From CAYMMX01 sp964391675 (GTDB lineage: Bacteria; Cyanobacteriota; Vampirovibrionia; Gastranaerophilales; Gastranaerophilaceae): a stretch of 64,000 bases of DNA. The stretch lies in assembly GCA_964391675.1 (NCBI GenBank), contig CAYMMX010000005.1, positions 1 through 64,000 on the forward strand, written 5' to 3'. The notes beneath the pieces are model-generated. The model did not search any database. It saw only the letters and a program-made list of their open reading frames with translations, and was not told the DNA's origin. Positions 26,037 to 35,185 of the stretch are shown in pieces; position 1 is the first letter of the stretch, and every line of letters starts with the position of its first letter. The position numbers and the translations under genes were made by a program.

Positions 26037-26798
26037 ATGGAAATATTAAATTACAGATTAATAGCCTTTTTGGATGTTTTAGGTTTTTCTAAAATGTTAT
26101 TTGAAAACAGCTTAGAATCATTGCACGGTAACTATTCAAACTTCATCAGTCAAGCTAAAAATACAACCTTTTTCCCTAACCCTAATGATCCTCAAAAAAG
26201 GACAAATTTTGAATTTGGAAAATTTATTTCTGATTCAATTATTTTAGTATCTAATCCTATTGATGATATTTATAATATAAATAATTTTATAATGGCTATT
26301 ACAAACCTACTTGGTTTAGGGTTCAAAAATAATTTTCCTATTAGGGGTGTAATAGGGATTGGAGATATTATTATTGATGAAGAAAATGGAATAGTTCTTA
26401 GTAAAGAACTTCCAGAGTTATTAAAACAAGAGAAACAACAAGATTGGGCAGGATGTATTTTATTAGAAGACGCCGAAAAAATAGTATTAGAATCCATTGG
26501 TGGTAGTGACTATGGAACAAAAATAAAGAATAATCCCCTACAAAATGACTTAATACATTCATATTTTGTACCAACCAAAAATGGAAAGAAGAATTCTTTT
26601 GCTTTGAATTTTTCATTTTTTATGAACGATAATCAAAAAAATAAGGGTCTAGAATATTTAATAGAACCAAAAAAGCAAAATGTTAAGGATTATTTCTCAT
26701 ATTTAGAAAAACTGCCTATAGACAAAGACGTGTTACCAGCAAACATGAGAATAATCAAAACACGAACAGGGTTTTCTTTTATTAGCATAGAAAGTTAA
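26037..26798 (+). CDS. Class III nucleotidyl cyclase-like protein, orphan
   Basis: This 253-residue protein has the layout of the adenylate/guanylate cyclase (class III) homology domain. FLDVLGFSKM (near residue 12) corresponds to the first metal Asp segment, FISDSIILVS (near 64) to the second metal Asp segment, and RGVIGIGDIII (near 102) to the central strand. A WAGCILLEDAEKI segment follows (near 145). Similar stand-alone proteins occur in accessory and defence-type regions, and some pyrimidine cyclases (Pycsar) share the fold. A cyclase activity is an inference. The ATG at 26037 follows AAAAGGA by six bases; an ATG 18 bases earlier lacks a site. It stands alone beside a tRNA, with no visible effector gene, which suggests a cargo gene. 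Confidence 0.6.
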   Translation: MEILNYRLIAFLDVLGFSKMLFENSLESLHGNYSNFISQAKNTTFFPNPNDPQKRTNFEFGKFISDSIILVSNPIDDIYNINNFIMAITNLLGLGFKNNFPIRGVIGIGDIIIDEENGIVLSKELPELLKQEKQQDWAGCILLEDAEKIVLESIGGSDYGTKIKNNPLQNDLIHSYFVPTKNGKKNSFALNFSFFMNDNQKNKGLEYLIEPKKQNVKDYFSYLEKLPIDKDVLPANMRIIKTRTGFSFISIES

Positions 26799-26837
26799 AT
26801 AGAGACTTTTGCTGTCGAGACTACAATATCCTGTTTT

Positions 26838-26866
26838 AAGTCCATTGTTCAAAGAACAATGGACTT
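26838..26866 (+). terminator. Intrinsic terminator after the cyclase-like gene
   Basis: A perfect 13-bp stem (AAGTCCATTGTTC arm) with loop AAA is followed by a T-run. Confidence 0.88.
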
Positions 26867-27011
26867 TTTAAATGCCAAAAGCCCTGTATTTTTTCATGCA
26901 AGCGAGCTGCCTACCTTAATATATCTTGGATTCAAAAAAAAATAGTTAAACATCGTAAGGTGATTTTTACTATTGCTTTTTATTATGTAACTATATAACC
27001 AAGGAGATTTT

Positions 27012-27038
27012 ATGAATTATCTTCAAGTAATATTATGA
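27012..27038 (+). pseudogene. Eight-codon ORF with a strong ribosome site, possible gene remnant
   Basis: AAGGAG lies five bases before an ATG, followed by only eight sense codons (MNYLQVIL) and TGA. Upstream is an AT-rich promoter-like stretch with TATAT. The end overlaps the 3' end of the leftward HMGL gene. This looks like the preserved 5' end of a lost gene at the edge of the inserted cyclase region. A regulatory leader peptide is an alternative. Confidence 0.3.
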
Positions 27039-28321
27039 ATAGATTTATCAGTCTCTAAACGCTCTTTTATTGCACCTTGCGGATCATAATAAGGTGAAAC
27101 TGTCATTATTTTGGCTGCAATATCAGGATAATGATATATAAACTTTAATTCACTATCTGTTAATGGTTTTTGAGTATGTACGTTTGCGTAACGGGCAAGT
27201 TCAAGAATATTTCTAGCTTCATGCTCATCTTTAAATTCTAATTCTAAACCTTCATAAACATTTCTAAACCCCTTAATTCCACCATATTCTCCAACTGTAA
27301 TCATTCTACCTGTTTCAATTATTTCGGGCTCACCTCTGCCCAACTCTTCATAATCGTACAGTTCATAATTTCTTCTGTCCTTTAAAGCACCATCGGCATG
27401 GATTCCTGATTCATGTGCAAAAGCATTATCTCCAACTGCAGGTTGATTAATAGGAATAGAAACTCCAAAAGCGTAAGAAGCATATTTAGCAAGTTTCCAT
27501 GCTTTACTTAAATCAATCTGGGGATCAATTTCATACTTATTTTTTAAACCACTTGATTTTAAAAGAGCTAGTAAACACGATACTAAATCAGCATTTCCTG
27601 CACGCTCTCCCATACCATTTATTGCAGTATTTATAAAAGCATTTTTTCCTGCTTCGACAGCAGCCGTTGCTCCTAAAACAGAACAAGCTACAGCCATGCC
27701 CAAGTCATTATGAAAATGTGTTTCAATATCAATATCAGCTTCTTTTGCTATTCTATAAATCCTTTCATAAGCCATATTAGGTGAATCATAACCAAGAGTG
27801 TCACAATATCTAAATCTGTTTGCACCACATTTTTTGGATTCTTTAGCATATTTAATCAAAAATTCAATATCACTTCTTGATGCATCTTCTGCATTTACTC
27901 CAATAATATTGGCTCCTTTAGATACAGCACATTCAACAGCTTCACAGGTCATTTTAAGAATATCATCAAGAGTTTTCTTTCCTTGATATTTTCCAATAGT
28001 CATTTGTTCAGAAGTAGATTGAGACAAGTTAATATATTTTAATTTTGGAACATTAGCAAAAGAAAGTTCAACATCTGATGCCACAGCCCTCATCCAACCA
28101 GAAAGTTTTGTTGTTTTTATAATACCTCTTTCAACTAATTCTAAATTTCCGTTTAGATAATTAAGTTCATGTTGGGTTGTTGGAAAACCAAATTCTGATT
28201 GAGATATTCCCATATCATTCAACATCAAATTTATAATAGTTTTCTCTAATTTTGCTAAACCTAACCTTGACGTTTGAACACCATCTCTATTCGTTACATC
28301 AATAAAATATATTTTAGGCAT
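27023..28321 (-). CDS. HMGL-family synthase (homocitrate / 2-isopropylmalate / citramalate synthase type)
   Basis: This 432-residue TIM-barrel enzyme condenses acetyl-CoA with a 2-oxoacid. Visible features are the catalytic NRDGVQ (11-16), the metal-binding THFHNDLG (201-208) and the INGMGERAGNADL motif. The C-terminal part is a helical region without a clear LeuA regulatory domain. Its sequence style fits homocitrate synthase or NifV-like proteins more than LeuA, but the substrate (2-oxoglutarate, 2-oxoisovalerate or pyruvate) cannot be fixed. The ATG at 28321 has a GGAGG site; longer in-frame upstream sequence is hydrophobic and has no site. It stands alone. Confidence 0.8.
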   Translation of the reverse strand: MPKIYFIDVTNRDGVQTSRLGLAKLEKTIINLMLNDMGISQSEFGFPTTQHELNYLNGNLELVERGIIKTTKLSGWMRAVASDVELSFANVPKLKYINLSQSTSEQMTIGKYQGKKTLDDILKMTCEAVECAVSKGANIIGVNAEDASRSDIEFLIKYAKESKKCGANRFRYCDTLGYDSPNMAYERIYRIAKEADIDIETHFHNDLGMAVACSVLGATAAVEAGKNAFINTAINGMGERAGNADLVSCLLALLKSSGLKNKYEIDPQIDLSKAWKLAKYASYAFGVSIPINQPAVGDNAFAHESGIHADGALKDRRNYELYDYEELGRGEPEIIETGRMITVGEYGGIKGFRNVYEGLELEFKDEHEARNILELARYANVHTQKPLTDSELKFIYHYPDIAAKIMTVSPYYDPQGAIKERLETDKSIHNIT

Positions 28322-28465
28322 TATAAATCCTCCATTTAACAATAATATTATACATAAAAAATGCACATTGTGCACTAAGGGCAACATCAACAATACTAAA
28401 CGATAAATTGTTACAAATAACAAATTATATTGCTTTTTTAAGTATAATTAATTACAATATTGTAC

Positions 28466-29074
28466 ATGGGTGAAATTAAAGAAGGTCAAAAAGTTAAATT
28501 AACTATAAATACAGATGAAGGTCTGGAAAAAGAATTAGAATGTACCATTAAAAATATATATGCGGATAGGCTTTCTCTTAATTACCCTGAAGAAATATTC
28601 AAGTATATTGAATATTTTGAAGAAGGTGAAGATGTACCTGTGAAAATTTTTACACCATTGGGAATCAAATCTTTTTCTGCATTAATTCTCGATTCTCCAT
28701 ATGAAGAAGATTTCACAATCGAATATATTGAAAATGCAAATGAAATTCAAAGAAGAGAATATGTAAGAGTACAGTTATGTGTAAAAGTTTTTATAGAAAA
28801 GGAAGATAAAAATAACGTAATCGCATATACAATAGATGTAAGCGGCGGTGGTATAAAGTTTATGTCAGAAGAAAAATTTAATGACAAAGAAAAAATTAAA
28901 ATAGTTATGTATATGCCTGATGATAAAGCAATACAAGCAAAAGGAGTCATTGTCCATAATCAATTTATACCTAAGAATCAACATATAGTATCTTTTAGTG
29001 AAATAGATGAAAAAGATCGTGACAGAATAATTAAAAAATGCTTTGAGATTCAATTATCTAAATTAGAAGAATAG
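28466..29074 (+). CDS. PilZ-domain protein (YcgR-like, cyclic-di-GMP receptor)
   Basis: This 202-residue protein has an N-terminal beta-rich domain (about 1-90) like the YcgR/PilZN fold and a C-terminal PilZ domain with the c-di-GMP motif RREYVRV (about 94-100) and DVSGGG (about 124-129). YcgR proteins slow flagella or control surface polymer synthesis when c-di-GMP rises, which fits the flagellar and glycan genes in this window. A TATAAT lies at 28443-28448, so the mRNA leader would be only about ten bases. No ribosome site is seen. A TPR gene follows after 19 bases. Confidence 0.85.
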   Translation: MGEIKEGQKVKLTINTDEGLEKELECTIKNIYADRLSLNYPEEIFKYIEYFEEGEDVPVKIFTPLGIKSFSALILDSPYEEDFTIEYIENANEIQRREYVRVQLCVKVFIEKEDKNNVIAYTIDVSGGGIKFMSEEKFNDKEKIKIVMYMPDDKAIQAKGVIVHNQFIPKNQHIVSFSEIDEKDRDRIIKKCFEIQLSKLEE

Positions 29075-29093
29075 TTTAACAAGTGAAACAAAA

Positions 29094-30683
29094 ATGAAAG
29101 AAACAGACGAACTTAAAAAAATAAATAAGATATACGAAAAGGGTGATGTACAAAAAGCTATTGAACTTTGCCAAATAGGCTTGCAAAAAGATCCTACTAA
29201 TGCCGATTTACACATTAGACTTGGTGATTTGTATCTTGCATGGCATTTAGATATTTATAATTCATCTCAATATGTTGATGAAGCTATAACAGAATACCAA
29301 AGAGCTTTGGAAACTTATATCGATTCAGCAGAAGTTTATTTCAAAATAGGTCAGGCATTATTTTTTAAAGGGGATTTAGATAAAGCTATAAATTACTTAA
29401 ATATGGCACTAAAAAAAGATCCCAAATATTACAAAGCTCATTATCTTCTGGCTGAAACATATACAAAGAAAGCAAGATTTGCTGATGCAATTTCTTATGC
29501 GAAAAAATCTATTAAATACAGACCTTTCCGGAATTCTTGTGCTCACCATTTATTGCATAATTTATACAAAGTATCCTCTTATAGAGATACTAAAATGGTC
29601 ATAAAAAGTAATTTTGAATTTTTATTATCAGTTATCACTTTACCATTTGATTTTCAGGCAATAAAAAACGTTATGAGAGCAATATCATACCTCAAATTTA
29701 TTCCAACACTAATGAAAGGATTTTTCCTTATTCAAACAAAAGGGTTAAGTCAAGCAATAGACACATATATACAAGCAATTGAAGAAGCTCCGGGTTTTGT
29801 TCCCCTTTACTGTTTGTTGGGGGATATCTATCGTTCATTAGGACAATATGATGATGCCATTAATGAATACAAAACTGCCATTTGGTTAGATTGCTTAAAT
29901 ATCCCTTCATATAGGCACCTTTGTCAAACTTATGAAGAACAAGGTGATTATGACAGTGCTATCGACACATACCATAAGCTGATAGAAATTTTACCTACAA
30001 TGCCGGAATTTCATTCAAATTTAGCAAATATTTATTATTTAAAAGGTGAAATTAAAGAAGCGATTTCTCATTATCAAGCGGCAATAACACTTAATCCAAA
30101 TAAAAAATGGACCAGTATAATTTCTCAAACATTAGGTTATGTGCATCAACAAAACGCTAAAGATCTGGATGCTGCAATAAGTGCTTATCAAAGTGCATTT
30201 TTACTAACTCCGGATGATATAGATATATACGTTAACTTAGGAAGTGCTTTTTATGACAAAGAAGATTATGATAACGCTTTAACCGTTTATAGAAGTGCAC
30301 TGGAACTTGATCCTACTAATGCAAAAATTCATTGTAATTTAGGATTTTTACATTGGGGTAAAGGGGATACTGACGAAGCAATGAAAGAATATGAATTAGC
30401 AATTGAATATGATAAAACTTACGATATTGCATATAATAATTTGGGAGTAATTTACCTTGATGACTTAGGCAGGATACAGCAAGCAATAGATTTATTTACT
30501 AAAGCTATTGAGTATAATCCTAATTACGCATTAGCGCATTTTAACCTTGCAAGAGCAATAACAATCAAAGGTGATAAAATAGAAGCAGCTAAATTATATC
30601 AAATAGCACAAGACATAAATAAAGTTACAAACGAACTAAGCCCGCAAGATATAACAGACAAAATTAATGATTTATTTCAATAG
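29094..30683 (+). CDS. Tetratricopeptide repeat (TPR) protein
   Basis: This 529-residue protein is built almost entirely of TPR units of about 34 residues with the usual W/L-G-Y-A-F-A-P pattern, e.g. DLHIRLGDLYLAW, AEVYFKIGQALFFKGDLDKA, and several near the C-terminus (IYVNLGSAFYDKEDYDNAL, IHCNLGFLHWGKGDTDEAM). A more hydrophobic linker at about 165-205 interrupts the repeats. It has no signal peptide or catalytic domain and probably acts as a scaffold. It is co-directional with the PilZ gene, so a role in c-di-GMP-linked surface processes is plausible. Its stop codon is one base from that of the convergent GT11 gene. Confidence 0.85.
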   Translation: MKETDELKKINKIYEKGDVQKAIELCQIGLQKDPTNADLHIRLGDLYLAWHLDIYNSSQYVDEAITEYQRALETYIDSAEVYFKIGQALFFKGDLDKAINYLNMALKKDPKYYKAHYLLAETYTKKARFADAISYAKKSIKYRPFRNSCAHHLLHNLYKVSSYRDTKMVIKSNFEFLLSVITLPFDFQAIKNVMRAISYLKFIPTLMKGFFLIQTKGLSQAIDTYIQAIEEAPGFVPLYCLLGDIYRSLGQYDDAINEYKTAIWLDCLNIPSYRHLCQTYEEQGDYDSAIDTYHKLIEILPTMPEFHSNLANIYYLKGEIKEAISHYQAAITLNPNKKWTSIISQTLGYVHQQNAKDLDAAISAYQSAFLLTPDDIDIYVNLGSAFYDKEDYDNALTVYRSALELDPTNAKIHCNLGFLHWGKGDTDEAMKEYELAIEYDKTYDIAYNNLGVIYLDDLGRIQQAIDLFTKAIEYNPNYALAHFNLARAITIKGDKIEAAKLYQIAQDINKVTNELSPQDITDKINDLFQ

Positions 30684-30684
30684 A

Positions 30685-31584
30685 CTAAATCTTTACCCAA
30701 GATTTAGGAACAATATCACATTTTTGTTTTTGAACAGTCCATTTATTAGGTGCAATTACAATTTTTTGAGAATAATCGTTTAGCCATGCTCCCCACCAGG
30801 AAAAGCTTGAATTTGCAATAATATTGTACTTGCAATTCTTCATCAAATTCATATCAAACCAACCTTTTCCTTGATTAAAATCTATGACATCAAAAGGATA
30901 ATTTATATTTAAATTTTGAATTACCCATTCAATATCGTCAGAGAATAAGTAAAAATGAGGATTTTTAATCTTATTTGCAACATAATTGATTGCCTCTTCA
31001 TAATATTTCAATGAGCAAGTACCATGGATTTTATTGACGTAATCAAGAGTTATATAATCACCTCTTCTTACATGCAGCGAAACTGAATTAGTACCTTGAA
31101 TTTTATTCAAAAACACTTGATTATTTTCGTCTAAAGGGCTTTTAACTGAAAAATCTGCTAACAATTTTTGTCTTAAGTGTTTAAAATATTTTTCATTTTG
31201 GAAGTAACCTTCATAATAAATATAATTCGGATATTTTAAGATATTTTTCTCATATACTGAATTATATTTTTCTCTAATATAATTTACACCAAAAAAGAAA
31301 GGAAATCTTTTTGCTAATGTGTTTTTGAATTTTGAATTAAACTCAGGTTTTATAATTTTTTTTAAGTATTCTTCAGAAACCGCAGGACATTTAATTCCGT
31401 ATGCATCAAGCTCGAATACTCTGGTAGTAACAGAATTGCATTGTTTTACTTCATCAAAATAAGAATAATCAAATACAACCTCAGTATTATATTTATCTTC
31501 CAAACTACGTGCGAACGCCCATTGGAACATTTGGTTTCCCAATCCACCATTAAGTTTTACAATTTTTTTTTCGATCTTTTTCAT
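30685..31584 (-). CDS. Alpha-1,2-fucosyltransferase (GT11)
   Basis: This 299-residue protein matches GT11. It has the opening GGLGNQMFQWAFARSL (about 14-29), the donor-binding HVRRGDY (about 172-178) and NSSFSWWGAWL near residue 260. Family members add fucose from GDP-fucose in alpha-1,2 linkage to galactose, forming H-antigen-like ends on bacterial polysaccharides, although some transfer other sugars. It is the last gene of a leftward run of glycosyltransferases, 7 bases after the preceding stop and without a ribosome site of its own, so translation is likely coupled. GDP-mannose dehydratase elsewhere in the locus could supply the donor pathway. Confidence 0.9.
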   Translation of the reverse strand: MKKIEKKIVKLNGGLGNQMFQWAFARSLEDKYNTEVVFDYSYFDEVKQCNSVTTRVFELDAYGIKCPAVSEEYLKKIIKPEFNSKFKNTLAKRFPFFFGVNYIREKYNSVYEKNILKYPNYIYYEGYFQNEKYFKHLRQKLLADFSVKSPLDENNQVFLNKIQGTNSVSLHVRRGDYITLDYVNKIHGTCSLKYYEEAINYVANKIKNPHFYLFSDDIEWVIQNLNINYPFDVIDFNQGKGWFDMNLMKNCKYNIIANSSFSWWGAWLNDYSQKIVIAPNKWTVQKQKCDIVPKSWVKI

Positions 31585-31591
31585 AATAAAG

Positions 31592-32407
31592 CTATTCTTT
31601 ACAGATATACAGTTCTGGTGCCTGATTAATTCTTACATTATTATATATAATTTCATCCATAAATTTATTAAAATATGTTTTCTTTTCATTAATAAAAGAA
31701 TCAGAACTTTTACTCCAATTAGAGGCACCACGATAATGAATAATAAAATCTTCTAAAAATTGAAAATTAAATTTTGGATTATACTCATTACGCAATTTTT
31801 CAGGAAGGAGATTACTTTGTGAGATATCATTATGGCAAGTATGATTTATCCATTTTATTTTAAGTTCAGGATTAAACTTTAGCCAATGATAAGTACTACC
31901 ACCACAATCAGTTCTTTCACCATTTATAGTTGTAAGCCTAAAATCAATATGATTTTTATCAGGCAATTCGCCTCCACGGAATACAATAATTCCATTCCAT
32001 AGATAATCAATTTTTCCTCGCCTTTGATGAATACCTACCACATCATTGTTATTAAGGTATTCATTAAAATTAAATTCCTTTATAAAAAACATATCAGAAT
32101 CTATTAATACATGAATTGTATCTTTTTCCCATCTACAGAATCTATGATATAACCAGGTTAAAGACCAACCGGTAATATAAGATGCACCAGAAACAAAAGA
32201 TCGGAATCTAACATCTAAACATTTTAAACCTAATTCTTTGCAAATTTTTTTTATTCTTGAGCGTCTATTTGCACAAATAATCGAAGTATTATTTAAAACA
32301 ATAAACTCCCAATCTTTATCAGTTATAAATTTTTTCATGGATTCATACTGCCTATATAAAAGCTCAGGAGTAATATTTGCTAAAGTATATATTTTAACTT
32401 TGCTCAT
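31592..32407 (-). CDS. Putative glycosyltransferase, tandem pair member A
   Basis: This 271-residue protein has a GT-A-like layout: an N-terminal strand KVKIYT, a Trp-Glu-Phe-Ile strand (DWEFIVLNN), and the metal-binding type motif IDSDMFF (about 103-109). GGELPDKNH and a Gly-rich TDCGGSTYHW segment follow. It is clearly homologous over its whole length, with identical length, to the next gene. It probably transfers a sugar to the surface glycan. The donor and family number are unknown. AAGGAA precedes the ATG. Confidence 0.7.
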   Translation of the reverse strand: MSKVKIYTLANITPELLYRQYESMKKFITDKDWEFIVLNNTSIICANRRSRIKKICKELGLKCLDVRFRSFVSGASYITGWSLTWLYHRFCRWEKDTIHVLIDSDMFFIKEFNFNEYLNNNDVVGIHQRRGKIDYLWNGIIVFRGGELPDKNHIDFRLTTINGERTDCGGSTYHWLKFNPELKIKWINHTCHNDISQSNLLPEKLRNEYNPKFNFQFLEDFIIHYRGASNWSKSSDSFINEKKTYFNKFMDEIIYNNVRINQAPELYICKE

Positions 32408-32459
32408 GTAAAATTCCTTCTTATATAGTAATAATAACGTTTACAAAAACTTAAGTCAA

Positions 32460-33275
32460 TTACTCTTTACATATATAAAATTCAGGATTTTCTTGTATTT
32501 TTACGTTATTATATAAAAGTTCATTTAGCAACTTATCAAAATATGCTTTTTTTTCATCAATAAAATCTTTTGATTTTTTATCCCAATTAGAACCTGCTCT
32601 ATAGTGTAAGACAGCATTTTCAATAAATTGAAAACAAAATTCGGGTTTATATCCTTCTCTAATATTTTCCGGTAATATAGAACTTTTTGAAACATCTAAA
32701 TGGCCTGTATGAACCATATATCTAATTTTTAAGTTAGGATTTCTTTTCATCCACCAGTATAGCCTACCGCCAACATCTGTTCTTTCTCCGTTGATATCAC
32801 CTAATCTGTAATCGAAATGATTTTTATCAGGCAACTCACCTCCACGCATTACAACAAAACCATTCCATAAATACTCAATGTCACCTCTTCTTTGATGAAT
32901 TGCACATATATTGTTTTGAACTAAATATTCATTAAAATTAAAATCATTAACAAAAAACATGTCTGAATCAAAAATTACATGAATTGTATCTTTTTCCCAC
33001 CTAAAAAATCTATGATATGCCCAGAAAATCCCCCATGCGCAAATTTGTGCAGCACCTGATACAAGTGTTCTGAAACGTACATCTAAACACTTAACTCCTA
33101 ACTCTTTACATATCGTTTTAATTTTTTTTTGTCTGTCTAATTTTGGGGCAGGAACATTATTAAATACTATAAATTCCCAATCTTCATCTTTAACAAACTT
33201 TTTTATTGTCTCATATTGCTTATATAAAAAATCAGGTGCTTTATCCGCCCAAGTGTAAATTTTAACCTTACTCAT
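32460..33275 (-). CDS. Putative glycosyltransferase, tandem pair member B
   Basis: This 271-residue paralogue of the neighbouring gene shares KVKIYT, DWEFIV, FDSDMFF, IHQRRG, GGELPDKNH, the HYR segment and the C-terminal ICKE. The middle differs (TDVGGRLYWW against TDCGGSTYHW), so the two may act on different acceptors or donors. A tandem duplication is evident. AGAGG precedes the ATG. Confidence 0.7.
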   Translation of the reverse strand: MSKVKIYTWADKAPDFLYKQYETIKKFVKDEDWEFIVFNNVPAPKLDRQKKIKTICKELGVKCLDVRFRTLVSGAAQICAWGIFWAYHRFFRWEKDTIHVIFDSDMFFVNDFNFNEYLVQNNICAIHQRRGDIEYLWNGFVVMRGGELPDKNHFDYRLGDINGERTDVGGRLYWWMKRNPNLKIRYMVHTGHLDVSKSSILPENIREGYKPEFCFQFIENAVLHYRAGSNWDKKSKDFIDEKKAYFDKLLNELLYNNVKIQENPEFYICKE

Positions 33276-33344
33276 TAATACCTCTTATGTGATGTGAACT
33301 ACTTAATCTTATTATTTATAAAAAATTAAGTCAACTGTATAAAT

Positions 33345-34307
33345 TTAATCTCTTTTCTCTATATAAATAGTTAAATTTTTACTTAAACACAAATTATTTT
33401 GACCAATCTTAATTTTAAATAATCTATTTTTTATCTTATTAAATTGATTAATCTTCTCGTTTTTAAAGTCAATCAGCTTTTGTTCATTAAATATCTGTGA
33501 GTTCTTATTATACTCAATAATTTTTAAAAACCAATTTTCTATTTGTTCCACACTAACAGAATCATATTTTTGCGAATAAATATTATAATGCAAATCAATT
33601 TCTTCTTCTGTGGTTTCCATTCCAAATTTTAAAAAAGTCTGCCTGTATATTTCTTTTAAACTTTTCGTTTGAAAATCATCATTAGCTTTGGAAAGTTGCC
33701 CCGGTCGCCTTGTATAAATCATTAATATATCTTTTAAATTTGCCATTTTAATTCCGGCAAACATTGCATCAATCCATAACTCATAATCCTCTCCGAATTT
33801 TGATTCTTCAGGATAAAATAAGTTTTTTTCAAGAAAAATATCTTTCTTAAATGTTGCTATAGGATTGGCAATAGGAGCATTTAAAAGCATATAAATTTTA
33901 ATTTCTTCATCTGTTTCCAAAACAGCAGGAATTTTACCGTTATTAGAATATTTAAAAGCCCCGCCTACTAGAGAAATATTTGGGTTATTTGTTAAAAAAG
34001 TTAGTTGTTTTTCAAATCTATCCGGCATAAAGATATCATCACTATCAACAATAGCAATATATTCTCCCTCGGCTTTTTTAATTCCTATATTTCTGGCTCG
34101 ACCTGGTCCGTTTTTAACATCAAAGTGAAAATACTTTATTCTATTATCACTAAACGATTTAATAAATTCGCTATTGTTGTTTGAAGAATCATCAATTATG
34201 ATCAGTTCAAAATCTTTAAATGTCTGATTTAAAATGCTTTGAATTGTTTTTTTTAAATATTCTTCCGGCGTATTATATAAAGCCATTACAGCGGAAATTT
34301 TAGGCAT
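33345..34307 (-). CDS. Family 2 glycosyltransferase
   Basis: This 320-residue GT2 enzyme has an N-terminal GT-A fold. MALYNTPEEYL is followed by FELIIIDDSS, RNIGIKKAEGEYIAIVDSDD (metal site DSDD near 90-93) and FGEDYELW near 170. The C-terminus is helical with no membrane segment. It transfers a nucleotide-activated sugar to a growing glycan on the cytoplasmic side. A GAGG site precedes the ATG. It is the first gene of the leftward four-gene glycosyltransferase run ending in GT11. Confidence 0.9.
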   Translation of the reverse strand: MPKISAVMALYNTPEEYLKKTIQSILNQTFKDFELIIIDDSSNNNSEFIKSFSDNRIKYFHFDVKNGPGRARNIGIKKAEGEYIAIVDSDDIFMPDRFEKQLTFLTNNPNISLVGGAFKYSNNGKIPAVLETDEEIKIYMLLNAPIANPIATFKKDIFLEKNLFYPEESKFGEDYELWIDAMFAGIKMANLKDILMIYTRRPGQLSKANDDFQTKSLKEIYRQTFLKFGMETTEEEIDLHYNIYSQKYDSVSVEQIENWFLKIIEYNKNSQIFNEQKLIDFKNEKINQFNKIKNRLFKIKIGQNNLCLSKNLTIYIEKRD

Positions 34308-34383
34308 ACTGACCTCAATTGACTTATTAACTCAATCATTATAACATTAAATAAAATTGAAATTAATTAAAAAGGAAATGATT

Positions 34384-35184
34384 TTGGCAAAAATTGCAAT
34401 ATTATATATAGGAACGGGACGCTATACAATTTTTTGGGATGAATTTTATAAATCTTGTGAAAAAAATTTATTCAGGAAATCTGAAAAACACTATTTCTTT
34501 TTTACGGATAGTGACGAATTTAAATCAAATGAGAAAATTACAATTGTTCATCAGGAAAATCTTGGGTGGCCATTAATAACGGCTTTAAGGTATAAAATTT
34601 TAAACAAAATTAAAAATCAGCTTGAAGATTTTGACTATGCATTTTTCTTTAACGGGAATATGGAAGTAATTCATGAAGTAAAGGAAGAAGAAATTTTCCC
34701 TACAGAAAAAGAAGGTTATATTGTAGCACCAATGCACTCGTGCAATAAAAGAATAAAATCCAACCGTGACTTTGATTATGAACGTAATCCTAAATCAAAG
34801 TCATTCATTCCATACGGTGAAGGATTACATTATTTTCATGCCGGTCTTTTAGGGGGAAGAGTAAAAGAATTTTTAGAAATGCTTGATGTTTGCGAAAAAA
34901 TGATGGATGATGACTTAAAAATAAATTATATTCCTAAATTTCATGATGAAAGCGTCTTTAATAAATATGTTCTTACAAGACCTCATAAAATTTTAAGCAA
35001 CAACTACATTCATCCAACACATGGTAAACCTTTTTTAAGAATGAATCCTAATGTCAAAATTATTCAACGCGATAAATCTCTTTTTAAATATGGCGGACAT
35101 GCATATTTAAGGGGCGAAAGTGTAGAAAAAATAACTTTGCCGGTTTATATTAAAGAAAAAATAAAAGAAAAATTTAAAAAGTAA
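34384..35184 (+). CDS. GT6-family glycosyltransferase (ABO/alpha-1,3-Gal/GalNAc type)
   Basis: This protein of about 266 residues follows the GT6 pattern: IAILYIGTGRYTIFWDEFY near the start, a motif FFNGNMEV in place of the mammalian DxD, HYFHAGLLGG, and the catalytic FHDESVFNKY. The NxN replacement of DxD is known in bacterial GT6 enzymes, which act without a divalent metal. Family members add Gal or GalNAc alpha-1,3 to a fucosylated or plain galactose. The start is most likely TTG at 34384, placed seven bases after AAAGGA; an ATG six bases earlier is too close to that site. It is oriented away from the GT11 group and convergent with the phosphatase gene. Confidence 0.88.
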   Translation: MAKIAILYIGTGRYTIFWDEFYKSCEKNLFRKSEKHYFFFTDSDEFKSNEKITIVHQENLGWPLITALRYKILNKIKNQLEDFDYAFFFNGNMEVIHEVKEEEIFPTEKEGYIVAPMHSCNKRIKSNRDFDYERNPKSKSFIPYGEGLHYFHAGLLGGRVKEFLEMLDVCEKMMDDDLKINYIPKFHDESVFNKYVLTRPHKILSNNYIHPTHGKPFLRMNPNVKIIQRDKSLFKYGGHAYLRGESVEKITLPVYIKEKIKEKFKK

Positions 35185-35185
35185 A

